DNA from: an uncultured Eubacteriales bacterium | GTDB lineage: Bacteria; Bacillota; Clostridia; TANB77; CAG-508 | DNA length: 33,513 bases | Direction: 5' to 3' | NCBI GenBank assembly: GCA_949288185.1 | Contig: CASEIZ010000004.1 | Coordinates: 1-33,513 of the forward strand | Shown: piece by piece, positions 14,915 to 22,783 of the stretch | Numbering within the stretch: the first letter of the stretch is position 1 | Layout: each line of letters begins with the position of its first letter | The notes under the pieces: generated by a model | What the model saw: the letters and a program-made list of their open reading frames with translations, nothing else | The model's database searches: none | Told to the model about the DNA's origin: nothing | Made by a program: the position numbers and the translations under genes

Positions 14915-15584
14915 TTGTATGAAATTAAAAAGCAAAATATTTAGTATTTTTTGTATTATGATAGTTAGTGTAATCAGTTTTTCTAATATCGTATTTGCAA
15001 CAGAAAGTACTGATTCAAATGAGAGAAGTGAAATAGTAGAAGAAATTTTTAAAGAATGGATAGAAAGTTATAAAAGTGATGAAACACCAGAAAATAGAAG
15101 GATTATAGATTATAAATTAAATACACTTGGTATTAGAACAATTAGTGATAATGAATATATAGCAAATATTGAATTTGTCGTAACACCTGTTTCCATAGAA
15201 AATACAGAATGGAATTATGGAGAACCAGAAATTGGATTATGGGAAGGACATGAAGTTATTTGGTATGTAAAAACCAATATATGTTATATAAGAATTAAAG
15301 TAGAAAATGGAGATTATCAAGTAGAATATATAGGAGAAGCACCAGAAGGATATGACGAATTTGAAAAACGATTTGAAGAATATAAAAAGACATATTCACA
15401 AGAAGAAGTAGAAAACATACAAATTCAAGGAGAAGAAACGGATAATCAGTTAGCAAACCAAGAAATAGAAAAAATGAGTAATGGAATTGTGATAGGGTGT
15501 TCTGTTGTCTTATTAATAGTAATATGTTTAGTATGTGTAAAAGTTATTAAATATAGAAAAAGTAATAGAATGACTAAGAAATAG
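14907..15584 (+). CDS. Membrane-anchored extracytoplasmic protein of the 13089 sigma operon
   Basis: 225 aa from ATG 14907 (ATG 14919 is equally plausible; ribosome site GAGAAAGGGG). A signal peptide (KLKSKIFSIFCIMIVSVISF...FATE, to about residue 32) leads to an external domain with a regulatory-looking EEIFKEWIESYKSDETPENRRIIDYKLN helix, then a beta sheet (ANIEFVVTPVS, WYVKTNICYIRIKVENGDYQVEYIGEAPEGY). A C-terminal membrane helix (about 193-213) and a basic tail follow. It overlaps the DUF4179 gene by 8 bases and so belongs to the same signalling operon. I recognise no family; an accessory sensor is a reasonable guess. Confidence 0.65.
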   Translation: MNNCMKLKSKIFSIFCIMIVSVISFSNIVFATESTDSNERSEIVEEIFKEWIESYKSDETPENRRIIDYKLNTLGIRTISDNEYIANIEFVVTPVSIENTEWNYGEPEIGLWEGHEVIWYVKTNICYIRIKVENGDYQVEYIGEAPEGYDEFEKRFEEYKKTYSQEEVENIQIQGEETDNQLANQEIEKMSNGIVIGCSVVLLIVICLVCVKVIKYRKSNRMTKK

Positions 15585-15600
15585 CATATAATTTCAAAGA

Positions 15601-15625
15601 AGATTAACGGAAGTTAGTCTTTTTT
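15601..15625 (+). terminator. Terminator of the 13089-15584 operon
   Basis: AGATTAAC-GGAA-GTTAGTCT stem with one G-U, followed by T. Confidence 0.85.
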
Positions 15626-15678
15626 GTTATTAAATAGGAAAAATTCGATTTTTTTATAATAAATATAAAGTAAAAAAA

Positions 15679-15714
15679 TTGTAACGAATTGCAAAGTGAA
15701 AAGTATTATAGATG
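15679..15714 (+). promoter_or_regulatory. Putative ECF promoter of the 15737 operon
   Basis: TTGTAACG at 15679 with TATAGATG ending at 15714; spacing is one base shorter than at 12979 and 20875. Confidence 0.5.
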
Positions 15715-15736
15715 AACGAAGAGAAAGGAATAAAGA

Positions 15737-16213
15737 ATGAAAGTGGATTTTGAAGAAGTATATAGCAAATATTATTGTAGTGTCTATAGATATCTGATTA
15801 CAATAACGAAAGATAGAAATATTGCAGATGAAATGGCTCAAGAAACATTTTATAAAGCATTAAAAAATATACATACATTTAATCCAGAACTAAAAATGTT
15901 AACATGGTTATGTCAGATTGCGAAAAATACATATTATAGTTATTGTAAAAAAAATAAAAAACTATGTGAATTGGATGAAAACATTATTGACAATGAAGAA
16001 GATATCATCGAAAAAGTAATAAATAGTGAACAGAATTTAGAAATATTAAAAGTATTACATAGCTTAGAAGAACCATATAAAGAAGTTTTTACTTTAAGAA
16101 TTTATGGAGAACTTTCATTCAAACAAATTGGAGAAATTTTTAATAAAACTGAAAACTGGGCAAGAGTTACCTATTATCGTTCAAAATTAAAAATAAAGGA
16201 GAGATTAGTGTGA
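15737..16213 (+). CDS. ECF RNA polymerase sigma factor
   Basis: 158 aa, a compact classical ECF sigma. Region 2 (about 7-75) shows FEEVYSKYYCSVYRYL, NIADEMAQETFYKAL and MLTWLCQIAKNTYYSY. Region 4 (about 105-155) shows PYKEVFTLRIYGELSFKQIGEIF and a VTYYRSKLKIKERL recognition helix. ATG 15737 follows AGAAAGGA. Its stop overlaps the GTG of the zinc-finger anti-sigma gene by 4 bases (GTGA), so sigma and antagonist are translationally coupled. This pair has the standard ECF/ZAS architecture, unlike the DUF4179 pairs on both sides. Confidence 0.93.
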   Translation: MKVDFEEVYSKYYCSVYRYLITITKDRNIADEMAQETFYKALKNIHTFNPELKMLTWLCQIAKNTYYSYCKKNKKLCELDENIIDNEEDIIEKVINSEQNLEILKVLHSLEEPYKEVFTLRIYGELSFKQIGEIFNKTENWARVTYYRSKLKIKERLV

Positions 16214-16890
16214 AAAAAGAATGTCGAATCGTACAAGACTTATTACCATTATATATTGATGAAGTAGTATCAAAAGAATCAAATGATTTTATAGAAAAAC
16301 ATTTACAAGAATGTAAACAATGTAAAGAAATGTTAAATCTCTTAAAACAAGAAGAACAAGTATCAAACATAGATGAAAAAGAGGCAATACGAAAATTTCA
16401 TAAAAAACTAAGGTATAAAAATTTAAAGACTTTAATAATCACATTATTATGTATTATAATCATTTTATATATAGGTTGGCAACTATTATATGTTAATGAA
16501 TATATGGTGCCATATGCTGAGAATTTAGCAAATGTTGAGATACCAGAAGATGAAGGAATCGATATAAAAATAAACACAAAAAATTATAAAAATGGTTATG
16601 CTATATTAGTTAAGACAGGAGAAAACATTTATGATGTATATGTAAATATAACACAAAATATCATTACAAAATTGTTTAAAGATAATGATCAATCCAATAA
16701 TTTAATAAGGATAGGAAACAATATTTGTATAGATTTCCAAAGTGAAAAAATCAGATTTTTCGAACCTGAAAATGCAAAAATACAAAATATTTATTATATT
16801 AATGAGAATTATAAAGATATTGTATTTTTAACAGATGAAGAACTAGTAAAATTAGAAGATAAAATATTATTATGGTCAAATAATACATAA
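16210..16890 (+). CDS. Zinc-finger (ZAS/zf-HC2) transmembrane anti-sigma factor
   Basis: 226 aa from GTG 16210, overlapping the sigma stop. The N-terminal anti-sigma domain has Cys5, then His31-x3-Cys35-x2-Cys38, the zinc-binding HxxxCxxC of ZAS anti-sigma factors, with the DLLPLYIDEVVS helix that contacts sigma. A membrane helix spans about 73-93. The external domain of about 130 residues (IDIKINTKNYKNGYAILVKTG...) is beta-rich and unrecognised. When not signalled, it should hold the 15737 sigma at the membrane. A weakly T-rich gap follows, with no clear terminator before the next operon. Confidence 0.9.
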   Translation: MKKECRIVQDLLPLYIDEVVSKESNDFIEKHLQECKQCKEMLNLLKQEEQVSNIDEKEAIRKFHKKLRYKNLKTLIITLLCIIIILYIGWQLLYVNEYMVPYAENLANVEIPEDEGIDIKINTKNYKNGYAILVKTGENIYDVYVNITQNIITKLFKDNDQSNNLIRIGNNICIDFQSEKIRFFEPENAKIQNIYYINENYKDIVFLTDEELVKLEDKILLWSNNT

Positions 16891-16998
16891 AAATACTATG
16901 TAAGAAAAAAATTCCATTTTGGTGCAACAAAAAAGTAAAGCAAATTAATCTAATAAGTGTCAGATATGTACATATAAGATAAAATTGGAGGATAAAAA

Positions 16999-17520
16999 GT
17001 GGAGGAATTAGTAAAAAGGGCGAAAAATAAGGATGAGAAAGCATTTGATGAATTAATTCTATTAATGGAAAAAGAAATGTATTTAATAGCTAAAACAAGA
17101 CTTCAGAATGATGAGGATATAGCAGATGCCATACAAGAAACCATACTGTTATGTTTTAGAAATATTCATAAACTAAGAGATAATACATTATTTAAGACCT
17201 GGACAATTCGAATCCTTATAAATGAATGTAATAAAATACATAGAAAAAAGCGTAAACATACGATATCCTTTGAAGGTAATGAAATGGAAAAATATATTGA
17301 AACAGAAGAAAATTATGAAGAAAAAATAGGATTTGATATGTTAATTAGAAGTTTGGAAACAGATGAAAAATTGATATTAACATTATATTATTGTTCAGGT
17401 TATACAACAAAAGAAATCAGTAAAATTTTAAAGAAAAAGGAAGGTACTATTAGGAGTAAAATCTCCAGAAGTAAGCAGAAGCTAAAAGAACAATTTGAAG
17501 GAGGAGGGATTGAAAAATGA
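16999..17520 (+). CDS. ECF RNA polymerase sigma factor (SigV-like organisation)
   Basis: 173 aa from GTG 16999, 8 bases after TTGGAGGA. Region 2 (about 10-80): KAFDELILLMEKEMYLIA, DEDIADAIQETILLCFRNI, LFKTWTIRILINECNK. Region 4 (about 112-163): DEKLILTLYYCSGYTTKEISKIL then GTIRSKISRSKQKLKEQF. The stop overlaps the DUF4179 gene by ATGA, so it is coupled to its antagonist. The sequence resembles SigV/ECF30-type factors, which are usually encoded with DUF4179 or RsiV-like proteins and answer to envelope stress; the exact inducer cannot be read from sequence. Confidence 0.92.
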   Translation: MEELVKRAKNKDEKAFDELILLMEKEMYLIAKTRLQNDEDIADAIQETILLCFRNIHKLRDNTLFKTWTIRILINECNKIHRKKRKHTISFEGNEMEKYIETEENYEEKIGFDMLIRSLETDEKLILTLYYCSGYTTKEISKILKKKEGTIRSKISRSKQKLKEQFEGGGIEK

Positions 17521-18866
17521 GAGATATTGAAGAATTATTAGAGTTATCCAGTAAGCAAGATGTAAAAATTCCTCTAAAAATAGAGTACAGAATACAAAAT
17601 ACATTAAAGCATAAACATAAAAAACAATGGAAGAATTATATAAAAAAATTTGTAACTATCATGGCTTCAATTATGGTTGTGTTTGTAGGAAGTATATCAG
17701 TGTATGCAGCTTTTGGAGGGACAATAGGAGGAAAACCAGTATTAGAATGGATAGGTATTCGATTTTCTGATGAGTATGAAAATTATAAAGTAAATGTTGA
17801 AGGACAAGAAGTGGCTTATAATGAAACAAAAATTGATTTGGTCTCAACAGTATGTGATGAAGGGTTTACGATTTTAGAATTTGATGTAAAACTAAGTAAA
17901 CAAGACAAAGAATACTTACGATTAGGAGAAAGTATTATAACAGAAGAAGACATACAACAAGCAAAAGAAATAGATGAAGAACAATTTAATGAAACAGGTA
18001 AAACACCAGCATATAATCATTTAATGGAAGCAAAAGATACGATGAATACAGTTGCATTAATATTTTTTGGACAAGAACAAGAAGAATATGGTAAAACCGT
18101 ATACAATCCAGAACCTACATATAATGTTATAATAGATGGTGAAGAAATGTGGACCAAAACAACACAAACAGTAACAAAGATTTCAGATTATGAATATAAA
18201 GTATATCAATTATTTTTATTAACAGATGATGAATTAAAAGGAAAAGAGAATTTTAAAATATCATTAAATCGTGTTGTACTTGGCAATACAGGGGAAAAAA
18301 AGAAAACAGAAAGTGGAATGCAGACAATTAATACGGCCAATAATGCTAGATATATCAATATTGGTGGGGAGTTTGAAGTAGAAGTATCAAAAGAAAAAGC
18401 ACTTCAAAATACAAATGTTATTTATCCAGAAAATGCCGAAGTAACTTATAAAAAGATGACCCAAAAGATAGAAGAAGTAAAAGTAACACCATTACAAATA
18501 ATAGCGAAAGTATCTACAACAATTAATGATGTGAGTTTGCAAAGTTTATCTAGTAGTTGGAATGAAGATCATATTGGATTAATAGATTTCAAAGTTTATG
18601 ATAATAACAATCAGGAACTTAGTTCTTGCCAATATGAAACTAAAAGAGTCATTACCTATGAAAATGGGAAAACAGAAGAATGGGCAACAGGAGATATTGG
18701 AACATTTAAAGATTTTGAAAATGCCACGATGTACTTAACAGAATATATTATCATAGAAAAGAAAGAAGATGTTGATAGTATAAAAATTGTACCAGTTGAG
18801 AAAAACATAACAGATAATGGAGAAGAAGAAAATACATTAGGAGAAATGCAGGTAGACATACATTAG
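17517..18866 (+). CDS. DUF4179 domain membrane anti-sigma protein
   Basis: 449 aa, overlapping the sigma gene by 4 bases. The N-terminal cytoplasmic segment (1-43, ELLELSSKQDVKIPLKIEYRIQNTL) would bind sigma; the membrane helix is 44-64. Immediately outside lies the DUF4179 hallmark (AAFGGTIGGKPVLEWIGIRFSDEYENYK, then ETKIDLVSTVCDEGFTILEFDVKLS). The remaining external region ends in a beta domain with a YLTEYIIIEKKEDV segment and an acidic tail. It is similar in plan to the 13628 protein but not a recent duplicate. It probably senses an envelope signal and releases the 16999 sigma. Confidence 0.88.
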   Translation: MRDIEELLELSSKQDVKIPLKIEYRIQNTLKHKHKKQWKNYIKKFVTIMASIMVVFVGSISVYAAFGGTIGGKPVLEWIGIRFSDEYENYKVNVEGQEVAYNETKIDLVSTVCDEGFTILEFDVKLSKQDKEYLRLGESIITEEDIQQAKEIDEEQFNETGKTPAYNHLMEAKDTMNTVALIFFGQEQEEYGKTVYNPEPTYNVIIDGEEMWTKTTQTVTKISDYEYKVYQLFLLTDDELKGKENFKISLNRVVLGNTGEKKKTESGMQTINTANNARYINIGGEFEVEVSKEKALQNTNVIYPENAEVTYKKMTQKIEEVKVTPLQIIAKVSTTINDVSLQSLSSSWNEDHIGLIDFKVYDNNNQELSSCQYETKRVITYENGKTEEWATGDIGTFKDFENATMYLTEYIIIEKKEDVDSIKIVPVEKNITDNGEEENTLGEMQVDIH

Positions 18867-18940
18867 AGAAGAAAAATGTGTATATAAAGCAAGCATTTTC
18901 AAAATATTAGAAAAAAATATAGTAAACAAGTTAAAATTAG

Positions 18941-19146
18941 GTTACAGTTCAGACTTAAATGCCAGAAAGGTTACATATATATTATTTTTCATACCTTGTG
19001 TGTCGCAACCACTAATGTTGAAAGATAAATCTTTCAACGAATGAAGGTTGCTCCAATCGCACTCGCTCTTGCTCGTTTGGTCGCTTACGCGGTATTTCAA
19101 AATAATATATATGTAACCTTTCTGGCATTTAAGTCTGAACTGTAAC
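18941..19146. mobile_element. 206-bp MITE with 48-bp perfect terminal inverted repeats
   Basis: The left end 18941-18988 and the right end 19099-19146 are exact reverse complements over 48 bp, beginning GTTACAGTTC. Each is flanked by the 8-bp direct repeat AAAATTAG (18933-18940 and 19147-19154), a target-site duplication. The interior has no ORF of note but holds a perfect GTTGAAAGAT/ATCTTTCAAC hairpin (19017-19038) and is richer in GC (TCGCACTCGCTCTTGCTCG). It is a non-autonomous DNA transposon; the perfect arms suggest a recent insertion. No matching transposase is in the window. Confidence 0.88.
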
Positions 19147-19158
19147 AAAATTAGTAAA

Positions 19159-19214
19159 AGAAAATTATTTTATTACAGGTATGTATGGAATAATTTTCTT
19201 TTTTGTAGTATGAT
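19159..19214 (+). terminator. Terminator with abutting -10 box, module 1
   Basis: AGAAAATTATT (19159-19169) pairs with 19189-19199, then T-run. Ten bases after the arm comes TATGAT (19209-19214), with TGGAAT 17 bp upstream of it. The same module occurs at 25456 and 30558. It ends the sigma operon and probably starts pncB. Confidence 0.7.
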
Positions 19215-19260
19215 AATAGAAAAAAGTTTTGAAATTAAATATATGGGAGGAAACATAAAA

Positions 19261-20694
19261 ATGAATCAAGAAAAATTAGAATTAGTAGCAGATTTTTATG
19301 AATTTACAATGTCAAATGGATATTTTTCAAAAAATAAGAATGATATTGCCTATTTTGATGTTTTTTTTAGAAAGGTTCCAGATGGTGGTGGATATGCGAT
19401 TGTAGCAGGATTGGAACAGATTATAGAATTTATACAAAATTTAAAATTTGATGAAGAAGATATAGAGTATTTAAGAAAACAAAATATATTTTCAGAAGAA
19501 TATTTAAACTATTTAAAAGACTTTAAATTTACAGGAGATATTTGGGCAATACCAGAAGGGACTGTCGTATTTCCAAATGAACCATTAATTACAGTAAGAG
19601 CACCAGTTAGTGAAGCTCAATTGTTAGAAACCATGTTATTACTAATTATTAACCATCAAAGCTTAATTGCAACAAAGACAGCAAGAATTGTAAGAGCAGC
19701 ACAGGGAAGACCAGTCATGGAATTTGGTGCAAGAAGAGCTCATGGAGTATCAGCAGCCATTTATGGAGCAAGAGCAGCCATTATAGGAGGAGCAGTAGGA
19801 ACTTCTTGCACAGCAGCTAGTGAAAAATTTCATGTTCCAGCAAGTGGAACTATGGCACATAGCTGGATTCAAAGTTTTGATAATGAATATGAGGCTTTTA
19901 AAGCATATGCAGAACTATATCCTAACAATGGTACATATTTAATTGATACATATCATACATTACAAAGTGGATTACCAAATGCCATAAAAGTATTTGATGA
20001 AGTCTTAAAGCCACAAGGAATTAGACCAGTTGCTGTTCGATTAGATAGTGGAGATTTAGCATATCTATCTAAAAAGGTAAGAGTAATCTTAGATGAAGCT
20101 GGATATCCAGATTGTAAAATATGTGCAACCAATGCATTAGATGAAAATTTAATTAGTTCTTTAATAGAACAAGATGCCAAAATTGATTTATTTGGTGTAG
20201 GTGAGAATTTAATTACAGCAAAAAGTGATGCTATATTTGGTGGTGTATATAAATTAGCTGCAATGGAAAAAGACGGAAAAATTATACCAAAAATAAAGAT
20301 TAGTGAAAATGTAGAAAAAATTACAAATCCAAGTTTTAAAAAGGTATATCGTTTTTATTCTAAAGAAACTAACTATGCATTAGCAGATGTTATCATGTTA
20401 AAAAATGAAAAAGAACCAGAGGGAGAATATGAAATATTTGACCAATATAATACCTGGAAAAGAAAGAAACTACATAATTATTATGTAAAAGAATTGCAAG
20501 AAAAAATATTTGAAAATGGAAAACTAGTCTATAAACAACCAACCATAAAAGAAATTGTAAAATACACAAAAGAACAATTAGGAACAATATGGGAAGAAAT
20601 CAAAAGACTAGAAAACCCACAAAGATATTATGTAGATTTATCTAAAAAATTATATGATTTAAAAACAAAATTATTAAATCAAAAACAAGTATAA
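19261..20694 (+). CDS. pncB: Nicotinate phosphoribosyltransferase
   Basis: 477 aa from ATG 19261 after GGAGG; earlier in-frame codons lack a ribosome site. It converts nicotinate and PRPP to nicotinate mononucleotide in the Preiss-Handler route to NAD. The sequence shows the family N-terminus (LVADFYEFTMSNGYF), VFFRKVPDGGGYAI, MEFGARRAHG (His161), SGTMAHSW (His200, the position of the activating phospho-His), DTYHTLQSG, VRLDSGDL and the phosphate loop LFGVGENLITAKSDAIFGGVYKL. Length and motifs are complete. Salvage of nicotinate would replace NAD consumed by the SirTM-type enzyme at 23644, but no operon link exists. Confidence 0.94.
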   Translation: MNQEKLELVADFYEFTMSNGYFSKNKNDIAYFDVFFRKVPDGGGYAIVAGLEQIIEFIQNLKFDEEDIEYLRKQNIFSEEYLNYLKDFKFTGDIWAIPEGTVVFPNEPLITVRAPVSEAQLLETMLLLIINHQSLIATKTARIVRAAQGRPVMEFGARRAHGVSAAIYGARAAIIGGAVGTSCTAASEKFHVPASGTMAHSWIQSFDNEYEAFKAYAELYPNNGTYLIDTYHTLQSGLPNAIKVFDEVLKPQGIRPVAVRLDSGDLAYLSKKVRVILDEAGYPDCKICATNALDENLISSLIEQDAKIDLFGVGENLITAKSDAIFGGVYKLAAMEKDGKIIPKIKISENVEKITNPSFKKVYRFYSKETNYALADVIMLKNEKEPEGEYEIFDQYNTWKRKKLHNYYVKELQEKIFENGKLVYKQPTIKEIVKYTKEQLGTIWEEIKRLENPQRYYVDLSKKLYDLKTKLLNQKQV

Positions 20695-20749
20695 ATTCTA
20701 AGAATAGAAAATTACCAAATAGTGCAAAAAGAAAATTTAGGAGTTTTAT

Positions 20750-20854
20750 ATGAAAAGAAACTTATTTGTGATTTTTGAATTATTGTTAATGATAGTCATT
20801 GCTATAGGAATTATAATGATAATTAAGATAAAAATACGGAGATTAAAAAAATAA
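20750..20854 (+). CDS. 34-aa membrane peptide with terminator-embedded stop
   Basis: ATG 20750 follows TTTAGGAG. A basic start (MKRN) precedes one membrane helix (about 5-26, LFVIFELLLMIVIAIGIIMIIK) and a strongly basic tail (IKIRRLKK). The tail and stop codon are encoded by the left arm and loop of the terminator at 20832-20868, so coding and termination signals are merged. No family is recognised. It follows pncB by 55 bases and may be its last cistron. The basic-hydrophobic-basic pattern is shared by many small membrane regulators and toxins; function unknown. Confidence 0.55.
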   Translation: MKRNLFVIFELLLMIVIAIGIIMIIKIKIRRLKK

Positions 20855-20868
20855 TCTCCGTATTTTTT
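20832..20868 (+). terminator. Terminator overlapping the 34-aa ORF stop
   Basis: AAATACGGAGATTA pairs with TAATCTCCGTATTT, then T-run. Confidence 0.92.
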
Positions 20869-20874
20869 AACATT

Positions 20875-20911
20875 TTGTAACCTTTTTGTTTTTTTTGCCA
20901 CAATAAAGATG
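20875..20911 (+). promoter_or_regulatory. Putative ECF promoter of the 20940 operon
   Basis: TTGTAACCTTTTT at 20875 and ATAAAGATG ending at 20911, in the same register as 12979-13015. Confidence 0.55.
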
Positions 20912-20939
20912 TAAGATATCTTATAAAGGAGTTATAAAA

Positions 20940-21488
20940 GTGAAAGATAAAAAACTAGAAAATTATGTCATTAATAAAAAGCTTGATTTAGATAGAATTG
21001 TAGATGATTATACACCATATTTAAGAACAATCATACAAAACATGGTTAGTAACAACATATCAGCAGAAGACAAAGAAGAAATTATCCTAGATACATTTTT
21101 TGTATTATGGAAGAAGTATGAAGAAAATTACCCAATAAAGTCTTTAAGTTCTTATATGGCAGGAATTACTAGAAATCTAGTAAAAGAAAGGCTAAAAAAA
21201 TTAAAACATACAATTGATATAGAGCAATGTAAAAATTTAATTGAATATAGTAGTTTGGATATATATTCACAAGAAAGAGAAGAGATAAACGAATTATATA
21301 AGAAAATAAATGATTTAAAAGAAATGGATGTAAAAGTAATAAAAATGTTTTATTACTCTACTAAGTCTATAAAAGATATAGCTAAAGAATTAAATATTTC
21401 AGAAGCAAATGTAAAAACAAAATTGCATAGAATACGAAAGAAAATAAAACAAGAATTAAAACGAGGAGGTTTTTTGAAAGATGAATAA
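20940..21488 (+). CDS. ECF-like sigma factor, paralogue of the 13089 product
   Basis: 182 aa from GTG 20940, 8 bases after AAAGGAG. Region 2 (about 20-90) has EEIILDTFFVLWKKY and SSYMAGITRNLVKERLKKL. Region 4 (about 126-176) has KDIAKELNISEANVKTKLHRIRKKIKQEL. It aligns along its whole length with the sigma at 13089, including the NxKTKLHRxRKKIK recognition helix and the GGF ending. The 3' end overlaps the next gene by 8 bases. The partner is different (PepSY-like repeats rather than DUF4179), so sigma duplication was followed by partner exchange. Confidence 0.88.
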   Translation: MKDKKLENYVINKKLDLDRIVDDYTPYLRTIIQNMVSNNISAEDKEEIILDTFFVLWKKYEENYPIKSLSSYMAGITRNLVKERLKKLKHTIDIEQCKNLIEYSSLDIYSQEREEINELYKKINDLKEMDVKVIKMFYYSTKSIKDIAKELNISEANVKTKLHRIRKKIKQELKRGGFLKDE

Positions 21489-22584
21489 GGAAATAAAAGA
21501 AAAATTGAAAATAAAAATAGCTATATCTAAAATCAAAGATGAGGAGGAAATAGCTATGAATAAAAAAGGAAAATTTGTATTTAAGAATATAGGAATTGCT
21601 GCTTGCACATTGATGTTACTAACAGGAGGTGTTTTTGCAACAAGTAAAGTAATCGAAAACATATGGAAGGAACCAGAAAAAATAGAAAATGTAACAGACC
21701 AAATTACAGAAGAAAGTAAAAAAGAAAATATAACAGAGGAGCAAGCAAAAGAAGTGGCACTAAATAAACTAAAAGAAATAGGATTTAACACGAATATTGT
21801 AAATACAAATCATTATAAAGAAATGGATTCTGATACGATAATATATAGATTTAATACAGAAGATAACTATGAGATTAGTATTAATGGACAAACAGGAGAA
21901 TTTGAAACAATTTGGAATTTAAATAAAAATCAACAAGACTGTAATGTTGAAATAACAAAAGATGAAGCAATACAAATAGCAAATGAATACTATACATTGT
22001 TTGGCTTTAAAGAAGGAGAATATGAAATTACAAAAGTATTTTGCAATAATAACAGAGGAAGTGGTAAAGATAGCGGATATAAAATTGATATAACGTATAA
22101 TAAAAAATATGGAGAGATATATAATCCTTATGAAATGATATACATAAGTATTGAATCTAAAAATAAAAATTTTGATTGTTTTACAGTTGAAAATACACCA
22201 TTTGATAATAATGAAATTGTTATAACAAAAGAGGAGGCAGTTCAAATTGCATTAGATGAAGATAAAAAAATCGAAACAAATAAAGTAATAGAAACCAAAG
22301 TAGAGAGAAGAATCGTAAAAATGAATGCAGATGCATACGAAAGAATAAATAATACAGAAAAATATTATGAGGCTATGCAGACCACAAATTATCCAAATGA
22401 AGAAAAAAATTATTATAATGTCGAAAATAAAATAAGAAACGCTTGGGTAGTTGTTATTACCTATGAAGATAATTTTGAAAATGTAGAAGAAAGATATACA
22501 GAAGGTAAATATAGTTATTTTGTTGATTGTACAACAGGAGAAATCATTGGAGGAGATATCATGGATTATATAGAATCAAATTAA
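21481..22584 (+). CDS. Membrane protein with PepSY-like repeats, probable anti-sigma
   Basis: 367 aa, overlapping the sigma gene by 8 bases. The cytoplasmic N-terminus of about 35 residues carries a basic helix (KEKLKIKIAISKIKDEEE) suited to sigma binding, followed by a membrane helix (about 36-53). Outside there are three related units, each opening with ITxEEA-type helices: ITEEQAKEVALNKLKE (84 onward), ITKDEAIQIANEYY (about 159) and ITKEEAVQIALDED (about 248), with strands ending in NGQTGEF and DCTTGEIIG. These are YcdB/PepSY-like repeats, often peptidase-inhibitor or cell-wall sensing modules. An in-frame ATG at 21556 could give a shorter form. Confidence 0.75.
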   Translation: MNKEIKEKLKIKIAISKIKDEEEIAMNKKGKFVFKNIGIAACTLMLLTGGVFATSKVIENIWKEPEKIENVTDQITEESKKENITEEQAKEVALNKLKEIGFNTNIVNTNHYKEMDSDTIIYRFNTEDNYEISINGQTGEFETIWNLNKNQQDCNVEITKDEAIQIANEYYTLFGFKEGEYEITKVFCNNNRGSGKDSGYKIDITYNKKYGEIYNPYEMIYISIESKNKNFDCFTVENTPFDNNEIVITKEEAVQIALDEDKKIETNKVIETKVERRIVKMNADAYERINNTEKYYEAMQTTNYPNEEKNYYNVENKIRNAWVVVITYEDNFENVEERYTEGKYSYFVDCTTGEIIGGDIMDYIESN

Positions 22585-22611
22585 ATACATTGGTTGGATG
22601 AAAAGAGATAA

Positions 22612-22698
22612 GGAAAAAAAGTAAAAGCAAAATTCCCAACATATAGTGGACTAAATTATTTAGATATGACAGCAGGATATTTCTTTCCAGAAAATTAA
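22612..22698 (+). pseudogene. Start-less C-terminal gene fragment
   Basis: An open frame without a start codon reads GKKVKAKFPTYSGLNYLDMT then AGYFFPEN and stops. It looks like the conserved tail of a longer external or enzymatic protein, but I cannot name it. No upstream part is present. Confidence 0.4.
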
Positions 22699-22732
22699 GA
22701 TGTAATCTTGCTTTGTGAGAAAAAGAAATAAA

Positions 22733-22760
22733 AAGGATTGCGAAAAAGCAATCCTTAAAA
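22733..22760 (+). terminator. Terminator before the macrodomain gene
   Basis: AAGGATTGC pairs with GCAATCCTT; only a short mixed A/T tail follows. Confidence 0.6.
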
Positions 22761-22783
22761 ATCTATTATAGGAGTTGATCATA

